NCBI GenBank assembly: GCA_013365325.1
Contig: JABVXV010000138.1
Location: 1-64,000, forward strand
Direction: 5' to 3'
From: Dipetalonema caudispina
Lineage: Eukaryota; Nematoda; Chromadorea; Rhabditida; Onchocercidae
DNA: 64,000 nt
The notes beneath the pieces were generated by a model. It saw only the letters and a program-made list of their open reading frames with translations. It ran no database searches and was not told the DNA's origin. Position numbers and translations under genes: made by a program. Every line of letters begins with the position of its first letter. The first letter of the stretch is position 1. Shown here piece after piece: positions 40,053 through 53,000 of the stretch.

Positions 40053-40779
40053 TCATCGACATGAAACGATTAATTCATGCGATCGTGTCCAACGTGAAGA
40101 TAGCTATGTGATATTATCGTATCAAAATATATAGTAATAGTTGTGATAACATTGATGCGATTTTCTAAAAGGACTTACATTCGTTCTTCCCATACTGCTT
40201 TTTGCACACGGATATTTAGTCAATGTTTTCATGTTACGAGGCAACGCTACTTTCAGCTGTGTGAATAACATTTCAAACTTAAATAATTAAACTTAGTGAG
40301 TCAGAAATTTTCATCGATAATATGTGCATATGTGCATCCTAAATTGTTATCAGCTAGATATCCTTCAGTAGACGATCTTAACATTAATGAATGCTTGTAA
40401 CACCACAAACAACAATATATAGGCGTTCGCAATTTGATAAAATTAAAATTTTGAAATTTGTTACTTATTTCACAAAGTTATCATTTGGAAAGGATGCATT
40501 GAAATGAAAGAGGAAAGTCTAAACGACTTACAGCGATCGTATCAGGCGGTGTACAGTGCTGCAGTGTTGTCAATGGAAAATTTGGAAAATTACTGAAACG
40601 AAAACTAAACATACCTTGAGTGATGAATATGTTATTGTCGTACATTTAGCACATATCACTGCCATCTTTTCTGATCTTCCCATTTCAATACATTCTGGAT
40701 GCAGTACAGGAACTGTCATTGCTCTATCTACATCATGTGGAGATAGTATGTCTTTGTGGAAGTCATATTTGCATATCAT
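40053..40779 (-). CDS. tentative small gene, 4 exons, about 106 aa, unrecognised
   Basis: On the minus strand, 40615-40779, 40532-40558 (27-base exon) and 40179-40256 have good donors (GTATGT, GTAAGT, GTAAGT) and acceptors (CTGCAG, CACACAG), and all are phase 0. The product contains CAKCTTITYSSLK then HCTPPDTIA, suggesting a Cys-containing small protein. The last exon is uncertain: 40053-40103 ends VSCR-stop, while 39702-39752 ends QQCKED-stop; both also fit phase 0. The start used is the only in-frame ATG, but there is no signal peptide and an upstream exon may be missing. The plus strand has an open frame here too (40556-40924), which I take to be the shadow. Function unknown. Confidence 0.42.
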
Positions 40780-41020
40780 TAAGATAAGGGCATATCTTCC
40801 CTTTCAGAATACTTCTTCTGGGCAATTTTCTATCTACCCCTGTATATATACCCACGGGATAGAACGAAGTCTCATTTATCGACGGAAAAGTTTCCTTATC
40901 ATTACCGATGGATTATTCAGTTAGTCTGATAATAGTAGGACGGACAAGGCTTGGATACGACCAACAAGCACAACTTCAATTTATTTCAGAAGTGGTTAGT
41001 AACGTGGTGAGGGACGTTGA

Positions 41021-44000
41021 ATGAATCTGCAACATCTGACGCTATTACTAGTGCTTATTACTCTGAAATGTTGTTACGTAATTTGTACGAAAGTGGAAAG
41101 AACGCAACATCCAGAATTTCATGATGGTATTGCTTGTTTATACCTTTGTTTCAAACATTCTATATCAGATTAGCAGAATAAATTCTGACAAAATGTCGCT
41201 ATCTCTGTTGTAGCTTTGACAATTGCTAGTGAAATTCTACCTTTCTATCTCAGATAAGGTTACTAGGAATCTGTAACTCCAAGATTAGTACGAGATTTTC
41301 TAGAATATATTACCATCCATATTTCGGATTTCGCAACAATAATATTCCAGACATCATTATTTGCCCTCATCTGCTTCCGCAAAATTTGACTTGATAGAAT
41401 GCGATTTCTTATGTGAAGGTCGTCAGATAACACAATACATTGGAAGAGATCATTCAGGATCATACGGCAGAGTCAGGAAGCAGTGGACAGCGAAACATCA
41501 AAGGCGTTGGCCAAGACTGGCTTATCAATCAGGCATCGAAGAAGGAGAAGTGGACATTGTTCCTCGGTTGGTTGTTGCCAATTCATTTTTGGGTTTGGTT
41601 ACTGAATGATACGGTAATTTGAAGTACCACGCGGTAACCTGAGGTAGCTTATTCCATTCAGATAACCGAGGAAGGAAATTTACGAATTTTAAACTCCAAT
41701 AAGATGGACCAAGCGAATTGGTCCACCTTACTGGACATTATTATTTATTTTATTTTTAGCATACCACATTTTCAGCACATTGATTTATTTTCTATGGTGA
41801 TTTAGGCCATCGATCAATCGACCCTCGAAATTGTTGACACCTGGTGATGTACCTTATGAGGTATCTGATGACGTTGGCAAACACGGTCTGAAAACGGATG
41901 ATATGGATGAAATTTGGAATGTGGGAAAGGTGCGACAACTATTGTTTGGACCGATTCGGAGTAAACATGCAAAAAGGGCGCACGACAGCGTACGATTACA
42001 GAAATTGCTGACTCCCGATCATTGGAATGGTCAAATACGACAATATGAAGAAGCACGCAAGAATATTTTGGCGGTGAACAAAGATAGAGAGAGTTATCCG
42101 TCAGGAAAAGAGGAGAAAGCTGATCCGTTAAAGTGTGTGGGACAGAGAGACGGTTTGTATGAGGTTAATTAGTTCTCTTAATTTCATCACTTAGAAAGAA
42201 AAATAAGAAATTATGGAAAATGGACGAATAGTTAAGAGAAATTGTCCTTCCGAATGTTTTCTCTCTTTTGAAAAACATTTCTTACAGTTTCTATGATCAT
42301 ATAAGTTTAATTTCGATTTCAGGCTGGACCATGTGAACGATGGTATCTCTCGTGTCGTAATGGAAAGCCGAAAAAAATTTTTTGTGCTAATGGGCTGTAT
42401 TGGAATGGTGATAAAAATCGATGTGAGCCAAAAGCCAACATTATTTACTGTCGACGTAAGCTTCTTTCTGAATTTTTTTTAAGCTTGTTAAGCTCTCTTA
42501 AAGTTCTTTTCCAAGAAATGAAGAAGCAAAGAAGTTTAACACATTTATTAGCTGTCGGAAAATTAGGCAAAACTTTCTGTTTGCAGTGAGATTTGACTGC
42601 AGTGGAATGGATGACGGTATTTATGTTAATGGCTGTTCCAATATCTTCTGGTTTTGTAACAGTGAAACGGCATCTCTTTCCAAATGTCCAAAGGATTTAT
42701 ATTTTAGTATCAATAAGCTAAAAGTAAGTTTTGCTTTCTGCAGTAATTCCAATTCGATACTCTTTAATTTTACTTTTATAGTGTGATCTCAAGGAAACGA
42801 TACCAGCATGCAGTGGCATCGAACAAGATGTAATGAAGTCTATCAGTTCTCGAAAAATTTCTAGGAAGTCGGAACAGAAATGGAGGGAGCGTAAGTTTTA
42901 AGGATTAACAAAAATGAGTTGAACTTGGCTGCCGAATAGTATCACTGAGATTCTGTAAAATAATGCAATGAAATAGTGGCTTTTTCCCACTCTTTAAAGA
43001 GAAAAAATTTGAAAAGAAAAAATTGAGAAGTTAAAATTGACTATTTTCAGAAGTCCCTTATAAGATGTTGAAACCTCACCGGAAACAAGGCGTTTGTGAA
43101 AACCGGGAAGACGGAAAATATGCCATTGGTAAATGCTATGGGAAATTCCTTTTTTGCATCGATGGAAAAAGTTTGATCGTTAATTGCCACAACGGTCAGT
43201 TGTACTCTCCTGAACGTCAGCAGTGTACAGATGCTGGGAATTTGCCGTCTTGTCGAGATTCTGTAGATGTGGAGACAAACACAATTGCTGGGTGAGCTGT
43301 TAATTAAAAAATTTGAATTCAGTAATCGAAATATTTCTGGAAGTTTATTCTTTACTTCTTGTTTTAGACATTCTGTTTCGTGTTCTTCGCTTCCTGATGG
43401 GATCTACGAGTTGGGAGATTGTGAACGGAACTTTACAGTTTGTCGTAATGGTTAGTTATCTGCTTTCCTACATGTTATTCTTGTTGTTTGATCAAGATCC
43501 TTGGTAAATTTTACCTGATTAATATTCAGCTGATTAATTAATGCAGTAGAAGTATTTTAGCACTAATGTTAACAGTTAACAATTTGAGATATTTTACTTT
43601 TTACTTGTGTATTCAGGAATGGGAAGTAATGCTTCATGTGGCCCCGGTCTTGTGTATAATGGACAAACAGGACACTGTGACTATGAGTTCAATGTTGAAA
43701 AGTGCTCACAGCTTAAAAAAGTTGAACCGGAAATGCATGAATCAGATTTAGCAGATACAGGTATAGTTGCCGTAGGTCATTCGATAATTTATAAGGCAAA
43801 AATTTGCATACATTTGCTTTGGGATGTTTAATAAATGGTAGTTCGGCGAGTCAGGATTTGAAATAGAAATTCCCTCAAAATTAAGGTTCCATTAGTTCCA
43901 TATCACTGTAATTCTGGAGAAAATTTTTCAAAGAATTGCAATTCATAGTCTGAGAATTACTGTTCAGGAATCGCTCATAAGATTATGGGACTATACCGGA

Positions 44001-47000
44001 AGCAAAATATTTGTCGAAGGCGAGAAAATGGCATTTATGCCATTGCGAAATGTTTTGGGAAATATCTTTTTTGCATCGATGGTAGAGGTCTTGTTGTTGT
44101 TTGCAGCCACGGACAACTGTTTTCTCCTGAACATCAACAATGTATGGATGCTGGGAAGTTACCTTCTTGTGCTAATTTTATAAATCCAGAAACAACCACT
44201 TATGCTGGGTAAGCTTTAATTTCTTGTTGATTGAGATCGATCAGAGTATCTAAATTGGAAGAACTGAGCTTTTAAAAATTTATCTCATGCTCGTTATTTT
44301 AGATATTCTGCTCAATGCTCTTCGCTTTCCGATGGAGTTTACGAATTAGGAAATTGTGAACGGAATTTTTTAATTTGTTTTAACGGTAAATCTCATATTA
44401 TTCCTGTTTTTCATCTAATTCCTGTAATGAGGAAATTTATACCGTTTCACGCTGTGATTATATATTCAGGAGAAGGAAGCATTGCTTCATGTGAGCCAGA
44501 TTTTGTATATAATGAGCAAACAGGCCGTTGTGACAACAAGTCTAAAGCTGAAAAGTGTTTGAAGTATAGGAAAAGCAAACGAAGACGAGATAAATCAGCT
44601 TTGTCACCTAGAAATGAAGGTATTCAGAAGTGATTTGGTTGTCCGGAAAACAAGGAATTCCTCAAATCTGAACATGTTGTCTTTAAAAAATTCAATTCAG
44701 CAGAAGACAATTTGACGGACTCGTTGTTTGTTTGCAGATTGTCGTTGTAAGGGACAAAAAGATGGCCTATATGCAGTAGGATGTACCGAGAAATTCTATT
44801 CTTGCTCAAATGGTATTTCAACCGGACATGAATGTCCAAGTGACTTAGTTTTCAATGTTGATAGTGGTTTTTGCGATTATCCGAAGAATGTTGTTGGTTG
44901 TGGTGGACATCAACCGATGATGAATGATGAAATCGACGTTGATGGGTAAGCTAGTTATTCTTTCGATTTCCAGATTTCAGTCTTAAAAATGATGAAATTT
45001 TTTTTTTTTTTTGAAGGGAAGGAACTGCTTCTAACTTAGTTTCTGGATGCGCAATTCTGGAAGATGGCATTTATGGCCTATCACCTTGTGGTTCCGGATA
45101 TTATCATTGTTGGCGCGGTGCAACGTCTTTTGCAAAATGCGCATTTGATTTGGTGTTCAATCCTTCCTTAAATCGATGCGATTTTAGGTAACATCATGCA
45201 AACTGTTGAGCATGTATAGCATTGACAATTCATTGATCTTTATTTCTCGAATCTTATTTCTTTCCAGGGAAAATGTTCCAGGCTGTGCACAGTTCAACAA
45301 GGCATCAGATAAAATCAAAAGGCCAATACATAAGTTTACGATTAAACCCGTAGAAGGTATATATGAGTTAACCAGTCCTCTGCTATATATCAGTTTACAT
45401 AGGAAGCATATGTTTCATCTTTCCTACAGGCTAGTTCATACCGTTACCTGCTGCATGTTGTGGCCATTATCAGAAGTAATTTTGTTTTTTCTTTTAAGAT
45501 GGTACTTCGAAATGTGAAAACCTAAGCGATGGTTTTTATGTCGAAGGTTGCAGCAGAACCTACTATGGTTGCGCAAATGGCGAAACATTTTATATGAATT
45601 GTCCGTGGAATCTTGCTTTCGATTATCGTAGTGGTACTTGCGATGAGCCAAATAATATCGAAGCTTGTAGGTTTGTGATCCAAACAAACACTCTATTGTG
45701 TTGCTGATACTTAACGCTTAGTGTTTTACATGACGGTATCATTGACTAATTGGTGTTGCAGAAGCACTTCAAGTGAAGAAATACACTCATCATCATTTGA
45801 CGGTATTGCGCCGCTGATGCCAAGTTGTACTACACTTCCAAATGGTTCTTATCAACTTGGTCTTTGCTTAGAGGATTATATTTTATGTCGAGATGGCATT
45901 GTTAATTTGGCCAGCTGTCCTGATCCATTGGTTTTTAATCCAGACAATTCACAGTGTGATTTGCGATCCGACGTTGTCGCATGTGGACGAGTCAATCAGT
46001 CGACTAAAAATAAGTTAGGTAAAATTTTGTCATAATTCAATAATTTATGATTAAATCCGATAAGAACTAAATTTCAAGTCGAATTTGCCGGATTTTGTTA
46101 GGTAAACAATTCGTCTCTGAAGTTTCAAGTTATATTATCTTGATAAACTGTCATTAACATGGAAACAATGATGTTGTTAACTACAGATGTTCATTGTGCT
46201 GTTCGACCAGATGGAATATTTTCATATAATTGTTCGAAGAACTTTTATATATGTGCGAAAGGAAAAGCATATTTGTTTGCATGTCCTGATGGGATGGTTT
46301 ACGATAGTAAATTTACTCGATGTGGGAATCCCGCTGAAGTTCAGACTTGTGTCCAAACTGAGTCGTCGATAGCTCCACAAATGCCGTTGCATAACTCACC
46401 TGTTGTGATAGTGAAAGGCGATGATAAATTTTGTGACGGTCTTCCTGATGGGAACTATGCATCTGGACCATGTTCGAGGATTTTCTTTTCATGTGTTGTA
46501 AGCGTTTCATTTCGACTTCGAACTTTCATTTTAATTTAATTTAAATATGAATTTGATCAAATTGACTAATTTAGCATATGACAAAAGTGTTAATGTCATG
46601 TCCTGAAACGCTTGTATTTGATCCATCAACCAATCGATGCGAAGAGCCACAAAACGTCGCAGAATGCCGAAATAGTTCCACAGTAACGGCAGACGTTTCA
46701 TCCGATTCTACGACTACACCTTTGTGTGTAGGACGAAAGGATAGTATTTATCCACTGGATCCTTGCTCGCAGAGCTATTTGCAATGTTACAATCAGGTTA
46801 ATTTTATAGAAAATTTTTCTCATTTTGAGTATTTCGGAATAGAATTCACAATTTTGTTAGTTCGTGCAGTCTATATCCATTCAGAATATGCTGAAGAATT
46901 ATCAAGACTGTTTTAGCGAGGAATAATGAAATATTGTCTGGATAACATGGTATTTGATGGAAGTATTTCTGCTTGTATTCCAAAAGCAGCTTGTAATCAA

Positions 47001-50000
47001 GTAATGACATCACCATACGATGCAACTGGAAGTGTAGGAAATAATGATATTGAAAATACGAAGCTAACTGAAAATGGTAAGTATGATATTTCCGTCTGTT
47101 ACACAAAACCGTCATATTATTGGATCAGAAAAAAACGCTTCAAGTTCTAAGAATTTGAGTTTTCTTTTTTTTATTGTATTTACCTTTATATGACTAATTC
47201 ATCCAAAAGAAAAATTTTGTATTTTTCGTAGCTACCAAATCACTGCCACGCTGTTATGAATTAGCGGATGGTGACTATTCGGCGGGTTGCGTTCCGGACT
47301 TCATAACATGCATCGGTGGTTCTGAAATCCGTAAAAGATGTCCGGACTCAATGGTATTTTCGAATGTTTTGCGTCAGTGCGTGTCTTACGACCTGTGCGA
47401 ATTTCTGATGTATCGGATATTAGCTTCGTTCCATCCATCGCATATAATATATAATCATGAAGGTATTTCTTTTACTTTCGCAGAATACTTGAGAGATTCT
47501 TTCTTTTTATAGGCTTTAAGTGAATTTTTACTTGAAAAAAACCAATTCTTTATAGAATGGATGAAAGAAGGAAATGGTATGATCGCACCGTCAGTTTCTG
47601 GTCCTGAATTGTCACTGCCGGAAGCTAGTAGCTCAGGTTGATAATGAATGTTTTTCACATGCCAGAAGTTAGAAAGCAAGCGAAGTTATTTTAAAGAAAT
47701 GGACTGACGAAATTTGTGAGATGGAAATTATTCGCACGATTGCAATTTACCTATACTATATTTAATAGTTTGGATCGTTACCATAGCATTCTTACGAAGT
47801 CGCCATATAGTGACTGGATTTTTACTAAACTAAACAGTGCATGCTTTGCACGCATGAATGCAGAAGTTTAATTCAGATTCTAGAGTATACTGAACAATCT
47901 ATAAGCGCAAAAATGAGAGGTTTGAGATTTTATTCTGTACTGAAGTAAATTGATTGGAAAGTAAAGAAATCTAGGATTGCACATAGAATAGGCTGATAAA
48001 GTATTTTCTTCTTAATTGTTCTGTAATTTTATTTGCTGGTGCAGTTGCGGAACGTTGTAAATATACTCAAATACAGTGCTTCGATAAATTCGATGGAAAT
48101 GCCATTAATATGCCAGGTAAATTCATTGACTGCGATTTTCCTCATGAAATTTGGTATCACTTTCTCATAACGATTTATTAATATTACAGGAGATGTTCAC
48201 GGAAACTTCAGGTAAGTTGGATATTGTTAATGCTAGTCATAATTGAATATTTGACTCTTTAAATTTAGTTTCTGGTAAAAATGCGAACCGTTGTGAATAT
48301 GCTATAGTACAGTGCGCCAATGAAGCTAGTGATGATAAAAACGTCAATCAAATACCACGTAAGTTGGTATTTCCGCTTCTTCTCCCATAAAATATAATCT
48401 CTACTCGCAATTGTTGAAGGAAATATTCTCAGAAACTCCAGTAAACCGTAAAAAAGGTTGCTCATTAGTCGGCTAATATCAATAGAAATCTACACCATCT
48501 ATTAATGGCTTGATGACTTTTATTCTGAGTCTTTTAAAGATGTTCAAATAGGCTTGTGTGAACGGACATTCGTAGCCAATAATCAGAAGCAATTTTCGTC
48601 TTGATCTTGCTTTTGCTTTCATTACGCAAGTCTATTTTAGCCAAGGAACAACCAGAAACATCGGAATCATATCCTGAAGAAGAGAATGGGAATCGATTCT
48701 GTATGCCAGAAATATCCGAAAGCCGAATTGGTTCGTGGTAGTAAATTTAGATCTCGGAAACTGTTTGTTCGACCACTTTCGAGCAAACGCAGTTGCAGAC
48801 ATGTAAATTTTGCAGATTCAATCAGATGTGATAATATGGACGATGGCTTATATGCGTTGGACTGTTCGAATAAAGTTGCTGTTTGTAGCAATGGATGGAA
48901 AAGAATTTATGGATGTCCACAGGGACAATTATTCATTCCTTCACTCATAAGATGTGATGAATCTTGGAAATGCACAAACACGAATCCCTGTGGACCGGGC
49001 TTTGTTGGTGTAGTTTATTTAGGAAAATTTGAATCAATTACACCATCGATTTCGTCCTCGTTAATTGGTAAGTTTTAGTTCTTTATAAGGACTACTTAAC
49101 AGTTTATCATAAAGTTACAAACATTCAATTTTATTATCTTTAATTATCTTATCTGTCTAGGTAGTTTTTCGTGCGCAAATAAAAAAGATGGAAATTATGG
49201 AAGACAGTGTTCTCCTATATACGTTAAATGTGTTCAACAAATACCAATTTTGATGAGATGCCAGGCAGGACGACTTTTTGACCAACGTTCCAGTCGATGC
49301 GTATCTTTCGATCGTTGTCCCATGTTATCCACTACTCTTGATATTGGCAAGGTATTCCAGTAAATTTTCGTTGTTTATTGAAATTTGAGTAGTTAAAATC
49401 TGTATTGCAGATTAGATGCATTGAAAATGAACGTTTCGGAATTGGCAATTGCATTGATTACTTTTATACATGTTCAAATGGGAAGTTTGTCCTTTATAAA
49501 TGTCCACCTGGTCATACTTTTGATTCTGTTCATGGAGTTTGTGGTTCCAAATGTGACCTTTGCGGTGGCTGCCAAGCTAATGATTGGACAAGTACACCTG
49601 CGTGTAATCCTGGTGAAGTTGTCCCTCTTCGACCTTGTGGGAATACTTATTTGAAATGCAGTGCACAACGAACCTTCGAATTGAGAGATTGTATGAAGGT
49701 AAGTATTTGCATAGTAATCCAGAGTCTCACGTAGTTATATCTAGAAGTTAATGATTTAGAAGAAAAGTTCTGATTATTTTTCAGGATAAACTTTTCGACT
49801 CAGTACTGCGTACTTGCCGATTTCGATATGAAATTGCGGAATGTTTTGGGGTTTCCATGAAAGAAGCTGGAATTATTTCTCTTCCCGAGTTATATGTAAG
49901 CCTTAGATGCTTATTTTGCATTTGGTTTCTCATCATTTCATATCTCATTACATTTTCAGCGCGTGTACGATTCATTTAAGCATCCATTACAATTAAATCC

Positions 50001-53000
50001 TCATTTAACACGAAACGTGTATGATAGAAATCAAAACAGGTTAAAATTGCCGTATATACAATCCGCCAAAACTGCGCCATACCAAAGTAATATCTTATAG
50101 TTATTTCGATTTTTTTTAATTGTGGTTTCATATTCTTTAATTCATAAGTAATCAAAGATTTTCAATACATGGTATATTTATACAGATCCGAACATGTTGT
50201 TTGGCACGTTGCGACCTCCATTACACAACATATTTATTCCGCAGATGACTCAAGGACAGCATATTTCACGTGTTTTTGAAAATTTGGCTGGTCAGCTGAA
50301 GGGTGTTAAAGATATTTTCCGCGTTAATCCATCTCTATTGAGAAGCATTCCGGTAAACAAACATATGATTCCGTTAAAGGATTAAAACAGAACTGCTTTA
50401 ATGTGCTTTTTTTAGATCTATGATAGAATTAAGATGAAGTTTTGCAGAACATGCGAACTTTGGGAATTATTGATCAGTTTCATCTGCCCGGTCATCTTCC
50501 GACATATTCTTTTGGGGCTTCACCTCCTTCACCATCTTTGTAAGTAAATTTTTGCTTTGTTAAGCTGTTACTTCTGTTATGGTTAAATATTCAAAGTTTC
50601 CAACCATAAAAGCGTTTTTCAGGCATGATCCAACAGTGGCTTCATCATCAGATCCTGATGGAGCAACAAATAGAAATGGAGCAGTAGATAATCTAGAAGG
50701 TCGGAAACAATTATTGATACTTAAGGAAACAGTTCACAGTGTTACGTTTCAGGAATAATCTATAACTGATGATTTTGTCTCAGGTAGCGGTGAAGGTGAT
50801 AATGCATCTGCAGTAACTGATGGTAGTCGAGTGAAGCGTGATGTATCATTTGAGACGGAGCTTTCCGAAATGGAAATGGAATTGGGAACAGGAATGACGA
50901 GGAAACCGGAGGCAGATTTGGATACGGAATTAGAGGTGGAATAACTTTCTTGTTGCAACCTTATTTATTTGCGACCGTGTGATATCTTATTTCTTGTTCG
51001 TAAGCAATAACGGGGTTATATTTTATACTACAGGATGGTTATTTCGGAAGCAGACCGAGTCTCTGTCCTTCCAAAACACGTTCAGCCAATATTACGCTAG
51101 GTGTTTGTCGTCCAAATTACATCTTTTGTAATGTGAAGGTGAGATATTGAAATATGTTTCAGATTAAACTTGAAGCATGCTGACTGTTGATTTTTACGCT
51201 TGTCAGATTTTTGAGAAATTTTCATTTCTATCATTTTGTGATAAATTTACAGGAAAATTTCGCTTATCTAGTGGACTGTAACAATGGTGAGCTGTTCGAT
51301 GGTGGTTTAAAAGAATGTGTATCTGCAACAGACTGTATATTAAGAACATTATATCGTCAGAGTAATGCAGACGAAAGTAAGGTTTAGATAGTCCAAAAAG
51401 ACTATTCGACTGTCCGAGTTCATGAATTTGTATTTCACTGTTGTTGGTATTTTTTTGATTCGTAAGTTCACCTCGTGCCAAAATACTTTTGCTGCATTGC
51501 AGAAACACCATGTGCTTTCTTGTCAGATGGTATATATGCTCTTCCGGGTTGTAGTCGGTATTTTCTTTCCTGTATATCCAATAAAGCATTATTGAGAAGT
51601 TGCGCAAATGGATTATATTACGACGAAAGTAAACAACAATGCGACTACAAAGAACATGTAGCAATTTGTAATAGTGGAAGTATAACTTCTAAACAGTCTT
51701 TGCCAAGTGCAAAAGGTTATTAATTTAAAGGACTAAGCATTTTAATGAAGATTAATTAAGCGCTTTTATCGATGATGATGATGTGAAAACGGGATTTTTT
51801 TTCTGTTTTTGATTCGAAATTTTATTGAAAAATGATACATATGCTCTTCCGGGTTTTCTTTCGTGTATACTGCTGTTACCACTTACATGCGCTATATACC
51901 TTTCATGAATTGTAGCGGGCGCAAAACTCAACGGTAGTAAAGTTTTAAAAAAATCGGATAGAATGAATATAAAATTTAAAGATGTGCAGCATTAATTTCA
52001 CTTATTGTTTAGATCATCCGAATCTTGAAAATGTGAAAGGAGAAGCAAAAATTATGGTAACAAATGCTGATCTTGAAGTACCCTCCGCGTTACCAAACTT
52101 TACATGTTCCGTTAACAGTACTATATCTCTCGGATGTTCGCCATCTTTTGTTATATGCGCTGGCGCTACTGCATACGTATTCAATTGTGATGATGATCTC
52201 GTTTTCGATCAGGTAAAGAATTTATTCATCAAATTTTCGATTTTTTCTTTTTTTCTTTTTGTGTATTGTTAGGGTGGAATTTGTGTATTGTTTATTTTTT
52301 GTAATTCTTTGCTTAAATTCGGATGAACAGGAAGTAGAAGTGAAATAAACTTGCAGACAATGAGTTCATGTAACAGGATAGAAGATACTCCAGAATGTGA
52401 TGAACAGGATGGCAAGCAAAAAATGCTTTCAGTGACTAATGGATTCAGTTATTCTTCGCCATTGCCAGGATTCGGTGAAATTTTTTAAAAAATATCAGTT
52501 TGAAGTAGAGCCGAAAGAAATCGATAGATAATTCTATTCCACTTTGAAGTTCAAAGTAGGTTAAATCGATTAGCCAAGACTTTTGTTTTTTTCAAAAATT
52601 TCGATCCTCTTTTTTTCAAAGTTTTGTATTTGATCCCTTAACTTCAAAATTCAAAAAATGCAATTTAAAGTGGCATTATAAAATGTAGAAGAGTTAATCA
52701 TACATAAATTAGTTCGGACTTCCTGAATGTGTGATGAAATCTTGTTTCAGATGATTTACCCCATACATTTGTAAATCTAACTAAGGTTTCATATGATGTA
52801 TCCAGTTTTGATTGTATAAATGCTCCTGATGGATTATATGCTTCTCAGTGCTCATCACTTTTCTTCGTTTGTTCTAGTTAGTTTTTTGTTATAAATAAAC
52901 CGGTTAATGATTGTTTTGTATTTTCGTAATTTTTATGTTTTTTAGCTGGTCACATAACCGGATTCCTGTGCCAGGATTCATTAGTTTTCAATCTTGAGAC

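Noticed and set aside
47637..48044. Splitting the chitin-binding locus into two genes at this gap
   Set aside because: The flanking exons join in phase 1 with a donor at 47637 and acceptor GTGCAG; no stop, poly(A) signal or new signal peptide was seen. It is kept as an alternative only.
51203..51664. 153-codon minus-strand open frame
   Set aside because: Antisense to two CBM14 exons and their intron; the sense exons have correct phases and six-Cys patterns.
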